Source: Planctomycetota bacterium (lineage in GTDB: Bacteria > Planctomycetota > Planctomycetia > Planctomycetales > Planctomycetaceae). Taken from it: a stretch of DNA of 64,000 nucleotides. Shown here in pieces: positions 7,371 to 18,200 of this stretch. The position numbers were made by a program, and so were the translations under genes. The stretch spans positions 117,268 to 181,267 of the forward strand of contig JAQCEJ010000001.1 in assembly GCA_027618475.1 (NCBI GenBank). Reading direction: 5' to 3'. Each line of letters starts with the position of its first letter. Position 1 is the stretch's first letter. Under the pieces are notes generated by a model, which saw nothing but the letters and a program-made list of their open reading frames with translations, was not told where the DNA came from and searched no databases.

Positions 7371-10166
7371 ATGGCCGGTTTCTTTAAGTCTCTGGGAAGA
7401 TTTGTCTCACGCGCCTGGGTATTCTTACTCGCGGCGTGGGTGAGTGCCGCTATTGTATTGACCTACGTGGCACCCAAGTGGAAAGACGTCTGTCAGGATG
7501 GTGAATTCTCGTTTCTGCCAGAGGATGTTCCCACATTTGCTGCCGAAAAGCTCTTCGCCGAGTCGTTCCCCGATGACTTATTGGCCAGCAGTGTAATCGT
7601 CGTCGTCCATCGGCCGACTCAGAAAGATGGTCTGCTCGAAATCGATCGCGATTTCATCGAAGACATTCTCAAGCCGCGCATCGAACGGATTGCGGAAGAA
7701 ATGGGAGGCCTCGCCGACCTCGATGAAGTCGATGAAGAAGTGTCCGACAGCGACGCCACGAACAACAAAGAGTCGTCGATCGATTCCGTCGTTCCTCCAC
7801 CGCCGGCACCTCCTCCATCGAAAGAGGGTGCGGCGACTACTCCGACAGAGGAAAGCGTTACTCCCCCTGCTCAAACACCACCGGCAGGCAACGTCGCCGA
7901 AGTTCCCGCCGGTGACACTCCCGCGGCATCGGGTCTCGAAGAACCGCAGCGATCGATCATCTCTCGCGTTCGAACCTATACTGACCGTGCTTTAGGAAAT
8001 CTGCTCGACAGCGAAGATGGAATAGCCTCGCTGGTGTTGATCGAACTGACGACAGAATTTCTGGAAGAGAGCAACCATTACACGATTGAAAAAATCGAGA
8101 ACCTGGTCGCCGTCGACGGGCCGCTTGCCAAAGAGAAGCTGATTCCGCCCGGACTCGAGTTATCGCTCAGCGGTGTTGCCGTCGTCGGCCGCGACATGAT
8201 TCACGCCGCGGCCCAAAGTGCCTCCGCCACCGAACAATGGACGTTCATTCTCGTCGTCATTCTGCTGGTGATAATCTATCGCTCATTCGGGCTGGCTCTC
8301 ATTCCGCTGTTGACGGTCGGTTTTTCGGTGCACATTTCGATCAAGCTTCTTTCGCTGGCGGCGATGTGGGGCTGGATTACCCCTTTCCACGGCATGGAGA
8401 TCTATATCTCGGTGGTGCTGTATGGAGCCGGCGTCGATTATTGCCTGTTCCTCATCGCGAGATATATCGAAGAACTCGATCGCGGTGAACGGGTCGAATC
8501 GGCCATCGAAACCACGCTCGATCGCGTCGGCGCAGCACTCGTTGCCAGCGCCGGAACAGTGACGTGCGGCATCGGTATGATGTACTTTGCTGAATTCGGT
8601 AAGTTCAAACAGGCGGGGATCGGAATCGCATTCAGTCTCGTAATCGTCATGCTCGCCGCGCTCACCTTTTCACCGACGCTTCTCCGTCTGTTCGGCCGCT
8701 GGGTCTTCTGGCCGTTCATGCGCAATGAGCGAGTTTCCGCCTCGGGAGGAGACTGGCTGCAGCCGGCCAATCCGTTGAAAAGAATCATCATCGAGCACTT
8801 GAATTGGGGAAACTGGGAACATGTCGGACGATTACTACTCAAAGCGCCCGGGCGAATCTGGGTGCTGTGCGTCGCCTTGATGATTCCCTTCGCCGTACAT
8901 GGCGTACGCAATTTCGATCACCTCAGTTACGGATTACTCTCGGAACTGCCGACGACTGCCCCCAGCGTGACGGGAACCAAAGCAGTGCAGGATTATTTCC
9001 CCGCCGGTGCCACCGGCCCGGCGACTGTGCTGATCGAGAATTCGTCCGTTCTGTTTAACGAACAGGACGGTATCGACGCCATCGACGCGTTGACGCGACG
9101 ATTGCGAGAGAACCGCGACGAACTGGGGCTGGAAGATATCCGCAGCGTGTCGCATCCGCTGGGAGGCGAAGAAGGAATGGCCGCCGTGCCGCTGCTGCAA
9201 CGCTCGGTCGTGCGGAAGCGGGCCATCGATTTTTACGTGGGGGGGCGTGGTGAACTTGAAAATCACGTGGCCCGGCTGGATATCGTCTTCAAAGAAGATC
9301 CGTTTTCGCGCGACAGTATTCTGCAACTCAATCGATTGAACGACTATCTGCACACCGTTCTTTCGCAGCCGCTGCGCCTCGACGAACCTGACGGTATGGA
9401 CGATACGTTCACCGAAGACGAAGACTCCACCGGGCAAATCGACGACCCGGTGAGCACAGCCCTCGACCAGCCGTGGATCCTCGACAATGGGCCGAGCCTG
9501 GCCCATGTCCACTTCGTCGGAGCCACGGCGAGTATTCGCGATCTGAAGATGATCACCGACGGCGATCAGTTACGGATCGAGATTCTGGTGCTTGTCGGAG
9601 TCTTCTTGATTCTCGTCGCACTTCTCCAACGCCCGGCCATTTCGTTCTATCTCATCATCAGCGTCTTTTTCAGTTATTTCGTGAGTCTGGGCGTTACGGT
9701 TCTGGCCTTCAATTTATGGGATCCGGTCGGATTCGCCGGCCTCGACTGGAAAGTCCCGATTTTTCTTTTCACGATTCTGATCGCCGTCGGTGAGGACTAC
9801 AACATCTTTCTGATGACGCGAATCGACGAAGAACAGGAAGCACACGGGCCCGTAACCGGAGTCGTCGTCGCGCTGCAGAAAACGGGGAGCATCATTTCGA
9901 GTTGCGGTATCATCATGGCAGGAACATTCTCGTCGCTGATGGCCGGTTCGCTGCTCGGCATGCAACAATTGGGGTTCGCGCTCGCGTTCGGCGTATTGCT
10001 CGACACATTCGTCGTTCGTCCGATTCTCGTACCCGCTTACCTGATACTTCTGCACAGCGGTCGCTTCGGCGCCGTCGGACGATTTCTCGGGGCAATCGAC
10101 GACACACGCCTCGTCAAGGTCACACCGACGATCGCAAAAGAAGCCGATCCCTCGCTGCCGAAGTAA
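7371..10166 (+). CDS. MMPL/RND-family transporter with proline-rich periplasmic insert
   Basis: 931 residues with the duplicated RND plan: a first helix (residues 15-30), a periplasmic loop of about 240 residues, a five-to-six-helix block (about 285-445), a second helix near 500, a second large loop, and a second helix block (about 735-905). The first block contains GAGVDYCLFLIARYIEE and the second GEDYNIFLMTRIDEE, the GxDYxxFL motifs of MMPL helix 4 that carry the proton-relay Asp/Tyr. MMPL proteins move lipids or hydrophobic molecules across the inner membrane. The first loop carries a low-complexity Pro/Ala/Thr/Glu insert (about residues 129-198) that is not part of the family core. ATG start; aroB follows 109 bp downstream. 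Confidence 0.88.
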   Translation: MAGFFKSLGRFVSRAWVFLLAAWVSAAIVLTYVAPKWKDVCQDGEFSFLPEDVPTFAAEKLFAESFPDDLLASSVIVVVHRPTQKDGLLEIDRDFIEDILKPRIERIAEEMGGLADLDEVDEEVSDSDATNNKESSIDSVVPPPPAPPPSKEGAATTPTEESVTPPAQTPPAGNVAEVPAGDTPAASGLEEPQRSIISRVRTYTDRALGNLLDSEDGIASLVLIELTTEFLEESNHYTIEKIENLVAVDGPLAKEKLIPPGLELSLSGVAVVGRDMIHAAAQSASATEQWTFILVVILLVIIYRSFGLALIPLLTVGFSVHISIKLLSLAAMWGWITPFHGMEIYISVVLYGAGVDYCLFLIARYIEELDRGERVESAIETTLDRVGAALVASAGTVTCGIGMMYFAEFGKFKQAGIGIAFSLVIVMLAALTFSPTLLRLFGRWVFWPFMRNERVSASGGDWLQPANPLKRIIIEHLNWGNWEHVGRLLLKAPGRIWVLCVALMIPFAVHGVRNFDHLSYGLLSELPTTAPSVTGTKAVQDYFPAGATGPATVLIENSSVLFNEQDGIDAIDALTRRLRENRDELGLEDIRSVSHPLGGEEGMAAVPLLQRSVVRKRAIDFYVGGRGELENHVARLDIVFKEDPFSRDSILQLNRLNDYLHTVLSQPLRLDEPDGMDDTFTEDEDSTGQIDDPVSTALDQPWILDNGPSLAHVHFVGATASIRDLKMITDGDQLRIEILVLVGVFLILVALLQRPAISFYLIISVFFSYFVSLGVTVLAFNLWDPVGFAGLDWKVPIFLFTILIAVGEDYNIFLMTRIDEEQEAHGPVTGVVVALQKTGSIISSCGIIMAGTFSSLMAGSLLGMQQLGFALAFGVLLDTFVVRPILVPAYLILLHSGRFGAVGRFLGAIDDTRLVKVTPTIAKEADPSLPK

Positions 10167-10275
10167 GGCAATCCCCGTGACGATCCACGTTTCGCTCGAC
10201 GTTGGAGCCGTGCGGCACTTACAATAGATCTGCCGTTCAGGGTTATCACCTCGACTTGAAGAAAAGAGCAAACCG

Positions 10276-11388
10276 GTGGAATCGTTTCAGCAGTGCGTTA
10301 CGGTCAGGCTGGGTCCGCGCAGTTATGACATCGTGATTTCGACGGGCGAATTGTCGTCTGTCGGTGAAGCGGTACAGACCTGGATGAACCAGAAGAAGAA
10401 AAATGGTTCTGCGACGCTGGTCGTGACGGACGAGCATGTCAACGTTCCGCATGCGCAAATCGTGACCGAAAGTTTACGCAAAGCCGGATTGCGAACAAAC
10501 GCGCTTGTACTTGCTGCGGGAGAGCAGGAAAAAAATCTCGCGAGCGTTCAACAGATTTACGACGAACTCATTCGCCTGCAGGCCGATCGGCAGACCGTCG
10601 TGATTGCGGTCGGAGGGGGAGTCATCGGCGATATGGCCGGTTTTGCCGCCGCTACGTACGCGCGCGGCGTCCCGTTCGTGCAGGTTCCGACGACACTGCT
10701 GGCACATGTCGACAGTTCGGTCGGCGGAAAAGTGGGAGTCAATCATCCCTCTGCCAAAAATATGATTGGCGCGTTTTATCAGCCCCTCGGCGTATTGATC
10801 GATACCTCAACGCTCGATTCGCTTCCCGAGCGCGAATATCGTAGCGGACTGGCCGAAGTCGTGAAGTACGGCGTCATACTCGACGATACCTTTTTCGCTG
10901 ATCTTGAAGAGCATGTCGAGGAAATCAATCGGCGCGAGCCTGCCTACCTGCGCAGCGTCATCGCCCGCTGTTGCCGGTTGAAAGCCAACGTCGTCGAACA
11001 CGATGAATACGAAACAACCGGGCTGCGGGCCTGTCTCAATTATGGGCACACGTTCGGCCATGCCTTCGAAGCCTTGTCGAATTACGGCGAATTGCTGCAT
11101 GGAGAAGGGGTCTCCATCGGTATGATTTTCGCAAGCCGGCTCGCCGAGCAGTTGGGGTTGATCGATCAAAACGTGACCAACCGCCAGATCGAACTGTTGC
11201 AAGCGATCGGTTTACCGACTGCGTTACCAGAGAATCTGCATTGGACAGCGGATGAGATCATCGAACGGATGCGGCTCGACAAGAAAGCCGTCGCCGGACG
11301 TTTGCGATTCGTGTTGCCGACACAACTGGGTGAAGTACAGACCTTTTCAGATGTCGACGAATTGGTCGTACGCAGGCTGCTGTCGTAG
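10276..11388 (+). CDS. aroB: 3-dehydroquinate synthase
   Basis: 370 residues, standard length for AroB. The enzyme converts DAHP to 3-dehydroquinate in the shikimate pathway, using NAD+ and a divalent metal. The diagnostic blocks are present: GGGVIGDMAGFAAATYARG (NAD-binding/glycine-rich), PTTLLAHVDSSVGGKVGVN, AEVVKYGVI, and LNYGHTFGHAFE, which supplies a metal-binding His; HGEGVSIGM supplies another. The start codon is GTG at 10276, preceded by an A/G-rich GAAGAAAAGAG tract. No other aromatic-amino-acid gene is in the window, so aroB is not in a shikimate operon here. Confidence 0.97.
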   Translation: MESFQQCVTVRLGPRSYDIVISTGELSSVGEAVQTWMNQKKKNGSATLVVTDEHVNVPHAQIVTESLRKAGLRTNALVLAAGEQEKNLASVQQIYDELIRLQADRQTVVIAVGGGVIGDMAGFAAATYARGVPFVQVPTTLLAHVDSSVGGKVGVNHPSAKNMIGAFYQPLGVLIDTSTLDSLPEREYRSGLAEVVKYGVILDDTFFADLEEHVEEINRREPAYLRSVIARCCRLKANVVEHDEYETTGLRACLNYGHTFGHAFEALSNYGELLHGEGVSIGMIFASRLAEQLGLIDQNVTNRQIELLQAIGLPTALPENLHWTADEIIERMRLDKKAVAGRLRFVLPTQLGEVQTFSDVDELVVRRLLS

Positions 11389-11470
11389 AACTGGTTTCCT
11401 GACTCGTGTTATGACAGAACAATAGTCCGAAACGACAAATCGTATTTTACTGACAGTGCGATAGTTGGCG

Positions 11471-12076
11471 ATGAACGAAGAACAGATCAAAATCGCAATT
11501 CGACATCTGCGAAAGTCGGATGCATTGCTCAAGGCGCAGATCGACCGTATCGGGCCGTTCACTCTGAAATTGCAGCGCGACAGATTCGATGTGCTGGTGC
11601 GGTCGATCATATCGCAGCAGATTTCTACAGCCGCTGCCCGGTCGATTCGTCAGCGATTGATGGATCGCATCGCTCCACAGAAACCGACTCCCGAGGTTCT
11701 GCGGGCTTTGAGCGCCCAAGAATTGCGAAGCGTCGGAATTTCGCCGCAGAAGGCCGGATATCTGCACGATCTCTCTGAAAAAGTGGCAGATGGAAGCGTG
11801 CGAATCAAACGTCTGGGGCGCATGAGCGACGAAGAGGTGATCGAAGAACTCGTGCAGGTGAAAGGAATCGGCCGCTGGACGGCGGAAATGTTCCTGATCT
11901 TTTCGCTCGGCCGGCTCGACGTATTACCGGTGCAGGATCTCGGCATCCGCTCGGCGATGATGCGCATCTACAATCTCGAGGAACTACCCGACCGCCAGAC
12001 ATGTCTCAACATCGGTGAACCTTGGCGACCGTACGCAAGCATCGCCTCGTGGTATTGCTGGCGCAGCGGAGAGTAA
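11471..12076 (+). CDS. AlkA-type DNA-3-methyladenine glycosylase (HhH-GPD family)
   Basis: The frame opens at a TTG (11465), but an ATG two codons later (11471) is the likely start, giving 201 residues. This is the short, N-domain-less form of AlkA-like glycosylases that excise alkylated bases. Visible family features are the early RSIISQQIS segment, the helix-hairpin-helix VKGIGRWTAEMFLIF, the catalytic Asp region VLPVQDLGIRSAM, and the C-terminal PWRPYASIASWYCWR block typical of the group. It starts 82 bp after aroB on the same strand. The other alkylation-repair gene in the window, ada, is 46 kb away. Confidence 0.9.
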   Translation: MNEEQIKIAIRHLRKSDALLKAQIDRIGPFTLKLQRDRFDVLVRSIISQQISTAAARSIRQRLMDRIAPQKPTPEVLRALSAQELRSVGISPQKAGYLHDLSEKVADGSVRIKRLGRMSDEEVIEELVQVKGIGRWTAEMFLIFSLGRLDVLPVQDLGIRSAMMRIYNLEELPDRQTCLNIGEPWRPYASIASWYCWRSGE

Positions 12077-12220
12077 ATAATGGACAATTGATAAAACGAC
12101 GTGACTGACGCACTTCCGAAGAAGGTCGCCAGTCACGTTACGACAGGCATATATCGAGCGTCGGAGAGGTCGCCGCGTGAGTGGCACACACGGCGACCGA
12201 CAACTCCGGCAAAGTACAGA

Positions 12221-15200
12221 TTACGGGAAGACGAAGCCCGGTGTGAGCGACCCATCCCACGAGAAGTCGATTTCACCGATCAAATCGGGACCGTTGCGAA
12301 TGTCACCGGCATCGAAGGGAACGATGATCGTCCCACCGAAGTAGGTGTCGGTCGCGAAGGTTCGACCCGCGAGGAATCCGGCGTCTTCGAAGCCCGACTC
12401 AACACGGAAGGTGCTGCGGCCGGTTCCCTCGTATCCGATGAAGGCGGGAGAGACCGAGAGTCCGAAGGTGCCACCGACCAATCGCGTCGCATTACGACGG
12501 CGAGAATTGCTGTCAAACGGTCCCGGTGGGACGTTGGTGGGTATCGGCGATTTGAACGTATCGGCATTTTCATAGAAGACACCGATGGTTCCGACGACGA
12601 AATCTTCCTGTCCTCGCGTCACGCTCAGGCTGCCTCCTTCGTTACCGCGGAAGCGGCGAACGTTCAGGCGAGCCAGTGGATCGGGTTCAAATACGGTCGT
12701 GGTGGTGGTTGGCGGATTAACAGTCGACGTGAACGATTCCATCACGAGGTCGTCGCCCCAGTTGCCGAAGAAATCGTTGTCTTCCATTTCGAGATCGACC
12801 GATCCGAAGGCAGTCGTGCCGACGCGAAGGACGAAACCACCGTAGTTGAGCGCCTCGTTGACGTTGCCGTTGTTGGTGACGACGTTATCCGAGAATCGCA
12901 GGTTCATGTCCGCCGTGCTGGCCGTCGCAGAACCGTCTCGTGCAAGAGCAATGCGGCTTTGAACGTCCTGTGTCTGTGTGCCACTTGCCGTGTTGACGAT
13001 GTAGACCCCTTCTTCACCATTACGCGTAATCGTGTTGCGATCGATGGTCAGATTCGTCTGGGCTTGCACCTGATTCAGGATGTCGATACCACGGCCGCCG
13101 TTGTGGCTGATTTCGTTGTCGGCGATCGAGACCGGATCAAAGGAGAAGCCGATGAAGGCGGCTCCCGAGGCACCGATTTCGATACCGTCGAGGACGTTCC
13201 GAGTGATGACGTTGTTGTCGATCGACCCGTAGAAGTCGAAGAGGTTACCCGGCATGAAGATATCGATACCGTGCTGTTGGTTGAAGGCAATGCGGTTGCC
13301 ATCGATGTACGCTTCGATGGCGTCGCCCGAGATATCGATACCGTCGAGCACGTTGCGTTCGATGACGTTGCGATTGGCCAGTGTACCGTCGCCGATTTCG
13401 ACAACCGTTCCGCCGATTAGGGCGATGCCGTTGGCACCGTTATCCGAAATCGTATTCTGGTACCAGTTCATGATGTCGCCTGCGGCGTCGATACCCACAG
13501 TTGCAGGATCGAAGCTAGCCGGCACGAAGTCGGTATCGGATTGAATACCGTTAAGCGTATTGTTGTTAATGGTATTGTTGATAATGTCGGCGTACAGGGC
13601 TGCATCGGCCTGAGCGAGCAGGTTGATACCGTTTTCTGTGTTGAACGAGACATCGTTGTTCTCGATGCGGAAGTCCTGATCGTTGAGAATGATGCCACCT
13701 GACAGGAACCGGCTGTTTTCGGCGACCAGACTGATACCGTTTCCGCCGTTTCGCCGAATGAGGTTGCTCTGGCTGCCGTCGCCGTTATCCGAACCGATGG
13801 TGACGGCTCGTTCGCGAGCTGTCACACCGTCGGAGAGGAAGGCGCTGGTTCGCGTCAGACGGGCGTCTCCCTGACGATGGAAGGCGATGCCGTCGCTGCC
13901 GTTTCGGGAGATGATGTTGTTGAGAATTTCCAAATCTTCGATTTCGGAATTGTCGTCGATGAACAGTCCGATACCGGCCCCGGCGTTGCCGAGAGCGTCG
14001 TTGTTCAGATCGCCGAGAACGTTGTTATTGATGACCGATGATGTGAGGGTGGCGTCCTGGTCGCCCATCGTGATGTTGATGGCGTCGCCATTGAACAGTG
14101 TCGTGGTGGCATCGTCGGTGGTTCGCGTAATGATGTTGTTGCGAATATCGAGCGTCGCGACCAGGCCGATGGCGGGATCAGGATCGATGACGGATGTACC
14201 GCCGCCGAGAAGATTAAATCCGATACCTGCATCTCGGTTCGAGATGATCTGGTTGCCGTCTGAAATGTCGAGTACGCCGTCGCCATCGACGTCTTCGCCG
14301 GCATCGAGGACGCCGTTTCCGTTGATGTCTTCGAACACGTTCGGTCCCCCGATGGTCAGATCGAGGAGTCCGCCGTTAACCGTGCCTCCCAGGCCGATGC
14401 TGGTCGACGAGGCTGCGTCGGCATTGCCCTGGAAGATGTTGCGTTGAATGATGCCCGAGATGTCGGCATCGCGGGTATCGAAGAAGATGCCCGATTCTCC
14501 CTGCAATGTTCGGTTGAACGTGTTATCGATGACGGTTCCCAGCCCGATCGTACCGACGTCGGCAAGAACCGCGATGCCATGTTCGATGTTGGCATCGAGA
14601 TCGTTGTCGCTGATCGAAGTGATGTCGATCGTGCCGCCGTCAGTCGTTTCGAGACGGATGCCGTCCAGCACGTTTCTCGAAAGATCGTTGCCGCTGATAT
14701 CGGCGACGGTGATGGTACCGCCGTTGGCAACGAGGTTGATGCCGCTGAGGTTGTTACCTCTCATGTTGTTCTGGGTGATGGTATCGATGTTGACCAGCGA
14801 GAGCCCTTCGGCGATGACGCGTAAGGCGTTCTGATCGTTGCCGCGCATCTGGTTGCGGTCGATGGCTGCGGTGACGATGGTGGCCGTGTCTTCGGTGAAG
14901 ATGTCGATTCCCTGGCCGCTGCCGCCGTCGATAAAGTTATCGATGATAGTGACGTCGGCAAGAGACGAGGTGTCCGAGAGATTGATTTCGATGGCGTCGG
15001 CACCGTTACCCAGCGGCAAGGTCGAGACCACACCGCTGCGGGCTTCGAAGACATATCGCCCCAGAATCGAGCTGTTGAGACTGTTGTTGATCAAGCTGGT
15101 CTCGGCGGGTCCACTGTCGAGGAAGGCTCCGTTGACACCCGATCCCGGCAGTTGGAATTCGGTGTCGACGCCGTTCGAGAACCCGACGACGGCCGCCGTT

Positions 15201-18200
15201 CCTCCCAGACCTGCGGCGTTACCACCGTCGGCTTCACCCGCTTCCCACGCGACATTCGCGTAGTTGAATTCGATGTCGAAGTCACCCACGGCGATGTCCG
15301 AACGATCGATCAGCACGACCTGAAGGCTGTTGGTCGGCAGACCGGCGTTAGCACCACCGGTGGCGTCGAAGTGTCGCACGTCGACATAGTTGACACCGAA
15401 CGCGTTGTGTCCGTCCACCGAACCGAGTCCGTATGTCACGAGTTCGCCCTGTGAGGTGTCGACGTCGCCGAAGAACGGGGCAATAATCGGAGTTGCGGTG
15501 TTCAGCAATCCGAGCGGCGTATAATCGGGCAAGGCTGCTCCGAATGTCACGTTACCGTTGTTGTTGACGAACAGGTCGCTATACAGCGTACCAAAGTAGT
15601 TGAGAGAAAAGCCGAGCGCTTCGAGTCCCGATGTGGTATCATCGCCGGCCGCCACAAAGCTGGAGTCGAATCCGTTACGGATGGCTGAACCTGCCAGCGG
15701 CAATGAGATACGAATATTGTTGTTCTGAGCCAGCACGGTTCCTGTGGCGGTCCCTGTGAAGTCGATGCTGATTTGCGAATCGCCGTTGGCGATGAAGTTG
15801 TTGCCGTCGCTTCTATCGATGATGCCATCGCCGTCAACGTCGATCGGAGCGTCAAGGATTCCGTTGAAGTAGGTGTCTTCGCCCGGATCGAGAATGCCGT
15901 TGTTGTTGACGTCTTCGGCAAGCTGAAGCGTGCCGTCGCCGTTCCGGTCTTCGATATCGAGAATGCCGTTATTGTTGAGGTCTTCAGCGAACTGCAGAAT
16001 TCCGTCGTTATTGGTATCTTCGCTGTCGAGAATGCCGTTATTGTTGGTGTCTTCGGTCGGATCGAGAACCCCGTTGGTCGAAGAATCTTCACCCGGATCG
16101 AGAACGCCGTTGCGGTTGAGGTCTTCGCTTTCGTTGACGTTGGGACCGCCGAAGACCAGGGTCGAGACGCCACTGTCGGCGGCGATGTGGAATCCATTTC
16201 CACCGTTGCCGGCGAAGAGGTCGCTCGGCAAACCGACATTGTTACGCATAAGAGTGAGGTCGAGTGTCGACGCACCGGTCGACGAGATTTCAAATCCCGA
16301 TCCGTCGTTGCGGGTAACCGTGTTGTCGAAGATGCCGCGAGTCGCGACGAATGTGTCGAAGTCGATAACGGCACCGGTGCCAAAGTCGATGGTCGAGGCG
16401 CCGGCGAGATTCATGGCCACACCGTTGCGAGCATTGTTGTCGATGGTGTTACCGTTAAGCGAGCCGTTGATTACGCCGCCGGTGTCGGTATTGAAGACCA
16501 GGCCGTCTCCGTTTTCGCTGAAGGTATTGCCAATGATGTCGTCGAGAATTCCGTCGCCGTCGACATCTTCGCCGGCATCGAGGACTCCGTTCAGATTCAG
16601 GTCTTCCGAGGGAGTACCGATGATGGTGTTGATGATGCTGCCACCTTCAGCGGTGAGCACCAGGCCGGCACCGTCGAGTACACCGTTCAAGTTGGCGTCT
16701 TCACCGGCGTCGAGAACGTTGTTACGGTTGACGTCTTCGCGGTTATCGGTGAAGTCGTTATTGCGAACGAGCAGATCGAGTGTTCCGCCGGCGCTGTTGT
16801 CGATTTCCACACCGTGGACCGACGCTCCGGGTGTCCCGGTGAATAAGTTGTCGACCACGATGCCGAGACGGTCGGCCGCGCTGGTGCCGGTGGCGTTGGT
16901 CAACAAGAGACCATTGCGATAATCACGGAATTCGTTGCGATTGATATTGAAGCCGACGATGCCGGTTCCCGTGATGCCGTCGTCGGTGCCACTGCCGTCG
17001 ATGACGAAGCCCGAGACTTCGTTGTTGTCGGCCAATGTGACGACCGGGCTGCCGCCGACCGAGTTCGAAATGACCGGGAGAACACCCCCGACGGCAGCCG
17101 GGAGAGTAAATGTACCGCGCGTCGATGTGAAATCATGAGCGACACCGGTGCTTAGCAGACGTTGATTGTCGAGCAGTCCGATGCCGGTATTCAGGTCGGT
17201 GTCGGTGCCGCTGGCATGTGGGTTGACCAGGACGATATCGAAGTCGGGGTCGTTCGTGAAATCGACAAACGATCCGTATGGATCCTCAAACGATCCGGTG
17301 CCGCCGTCCGGTTTATTGGGATCGATGTGCGCGACGATGAACGGCATCAGGTCAACCGGATTGATAGCCGGTGAAGTATCGCGTTTGGCCTGGATATGTG
17401 TCTGCACGCGATAGGTACGTTGCAGCGAAGCGGCCAATCGCTGTTGAACGGTGGGCTGACGGAAGAATTGACTCGGACGGCCGTCGGGGAGCGACAGCAC
17501 GACGTTCATCCAGACGTTCGTACCGAACACGCGGTCGTCGGCGACCGAGACCGACATTTGCCAGTCTTCGGTGATGTTCGCATCGACGCGAACTTTCACG
17601 CCCCCGGCCGAGCGATCACCATTGCCGTCGAGATAATAGGCACCGAGATAACCGCGAAATCCGTAACGTCCGAGAACCGGCATGGGACCACCCACTTCAC
17701 CGTCGAAGCCTTTGTAGGCGGTTTCGATCATTCGCAGGCGATTGAACATGATGTTCATGCCTTGGAAGGTCGGCGTGCCGGTGACCGTGTCGGATAAGAC
17801 AACCGAATTGTCGCTGAACGGTAAATAGGCGTTAAAACGGGCGTCGAAAAATTGTCCCAATGATTCGAGGCTCACACCCGCCTGATAGTAAGGTTGTGAG
17901 TGCGCACCGTCGTAATCCCAGAAACCGGCGATCGTGGTGATTCGATTGATCGTCGGATCGAAGGCTCGATAGCCCAGGTTCAAGTTCACGCCTCCCTGGC
18001 CGTAATCGCTGATGAGCGCCCGGCCATCGAGGAACAACAGGCTGTAATTGGGATCGAGGTGGAACGGAATGAACGCACCGACGTTGGTAAACCCATCCGT
18101 CCAGCCGACGCCACCGCTCGTGGTTCGGTCGACGTAACCTCTTATGCCGAAGGGATCGGTTACGGCGTAACCGATGCCCTCGTAGACCACTTCGTCTTCG

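Noticed and set aside
12101..13420. 439-codon plus-strand frame inside the giant adhesin
   Set aside because: It is antisense to the adhesin, mirrors its Asp/Val-rich codon pattern and has no recognisable domain; the minus-strand frame has signal peptide and domain motifs.
15796..16136. Possible CRISPR array
   Set aside because: The periodicity is 33-42 bp, but the units are all similar to each other and in frame within a coding sequence; there are no unique spacers.
15773..16922. Two plus-strand frames of 330-357 codons in the calcium-loop region
   Set aside because: They are antisense translations of the tandem repeats, giving repeated VFxxIENAV or SRMPLLL units without any ribosome site or known domain.
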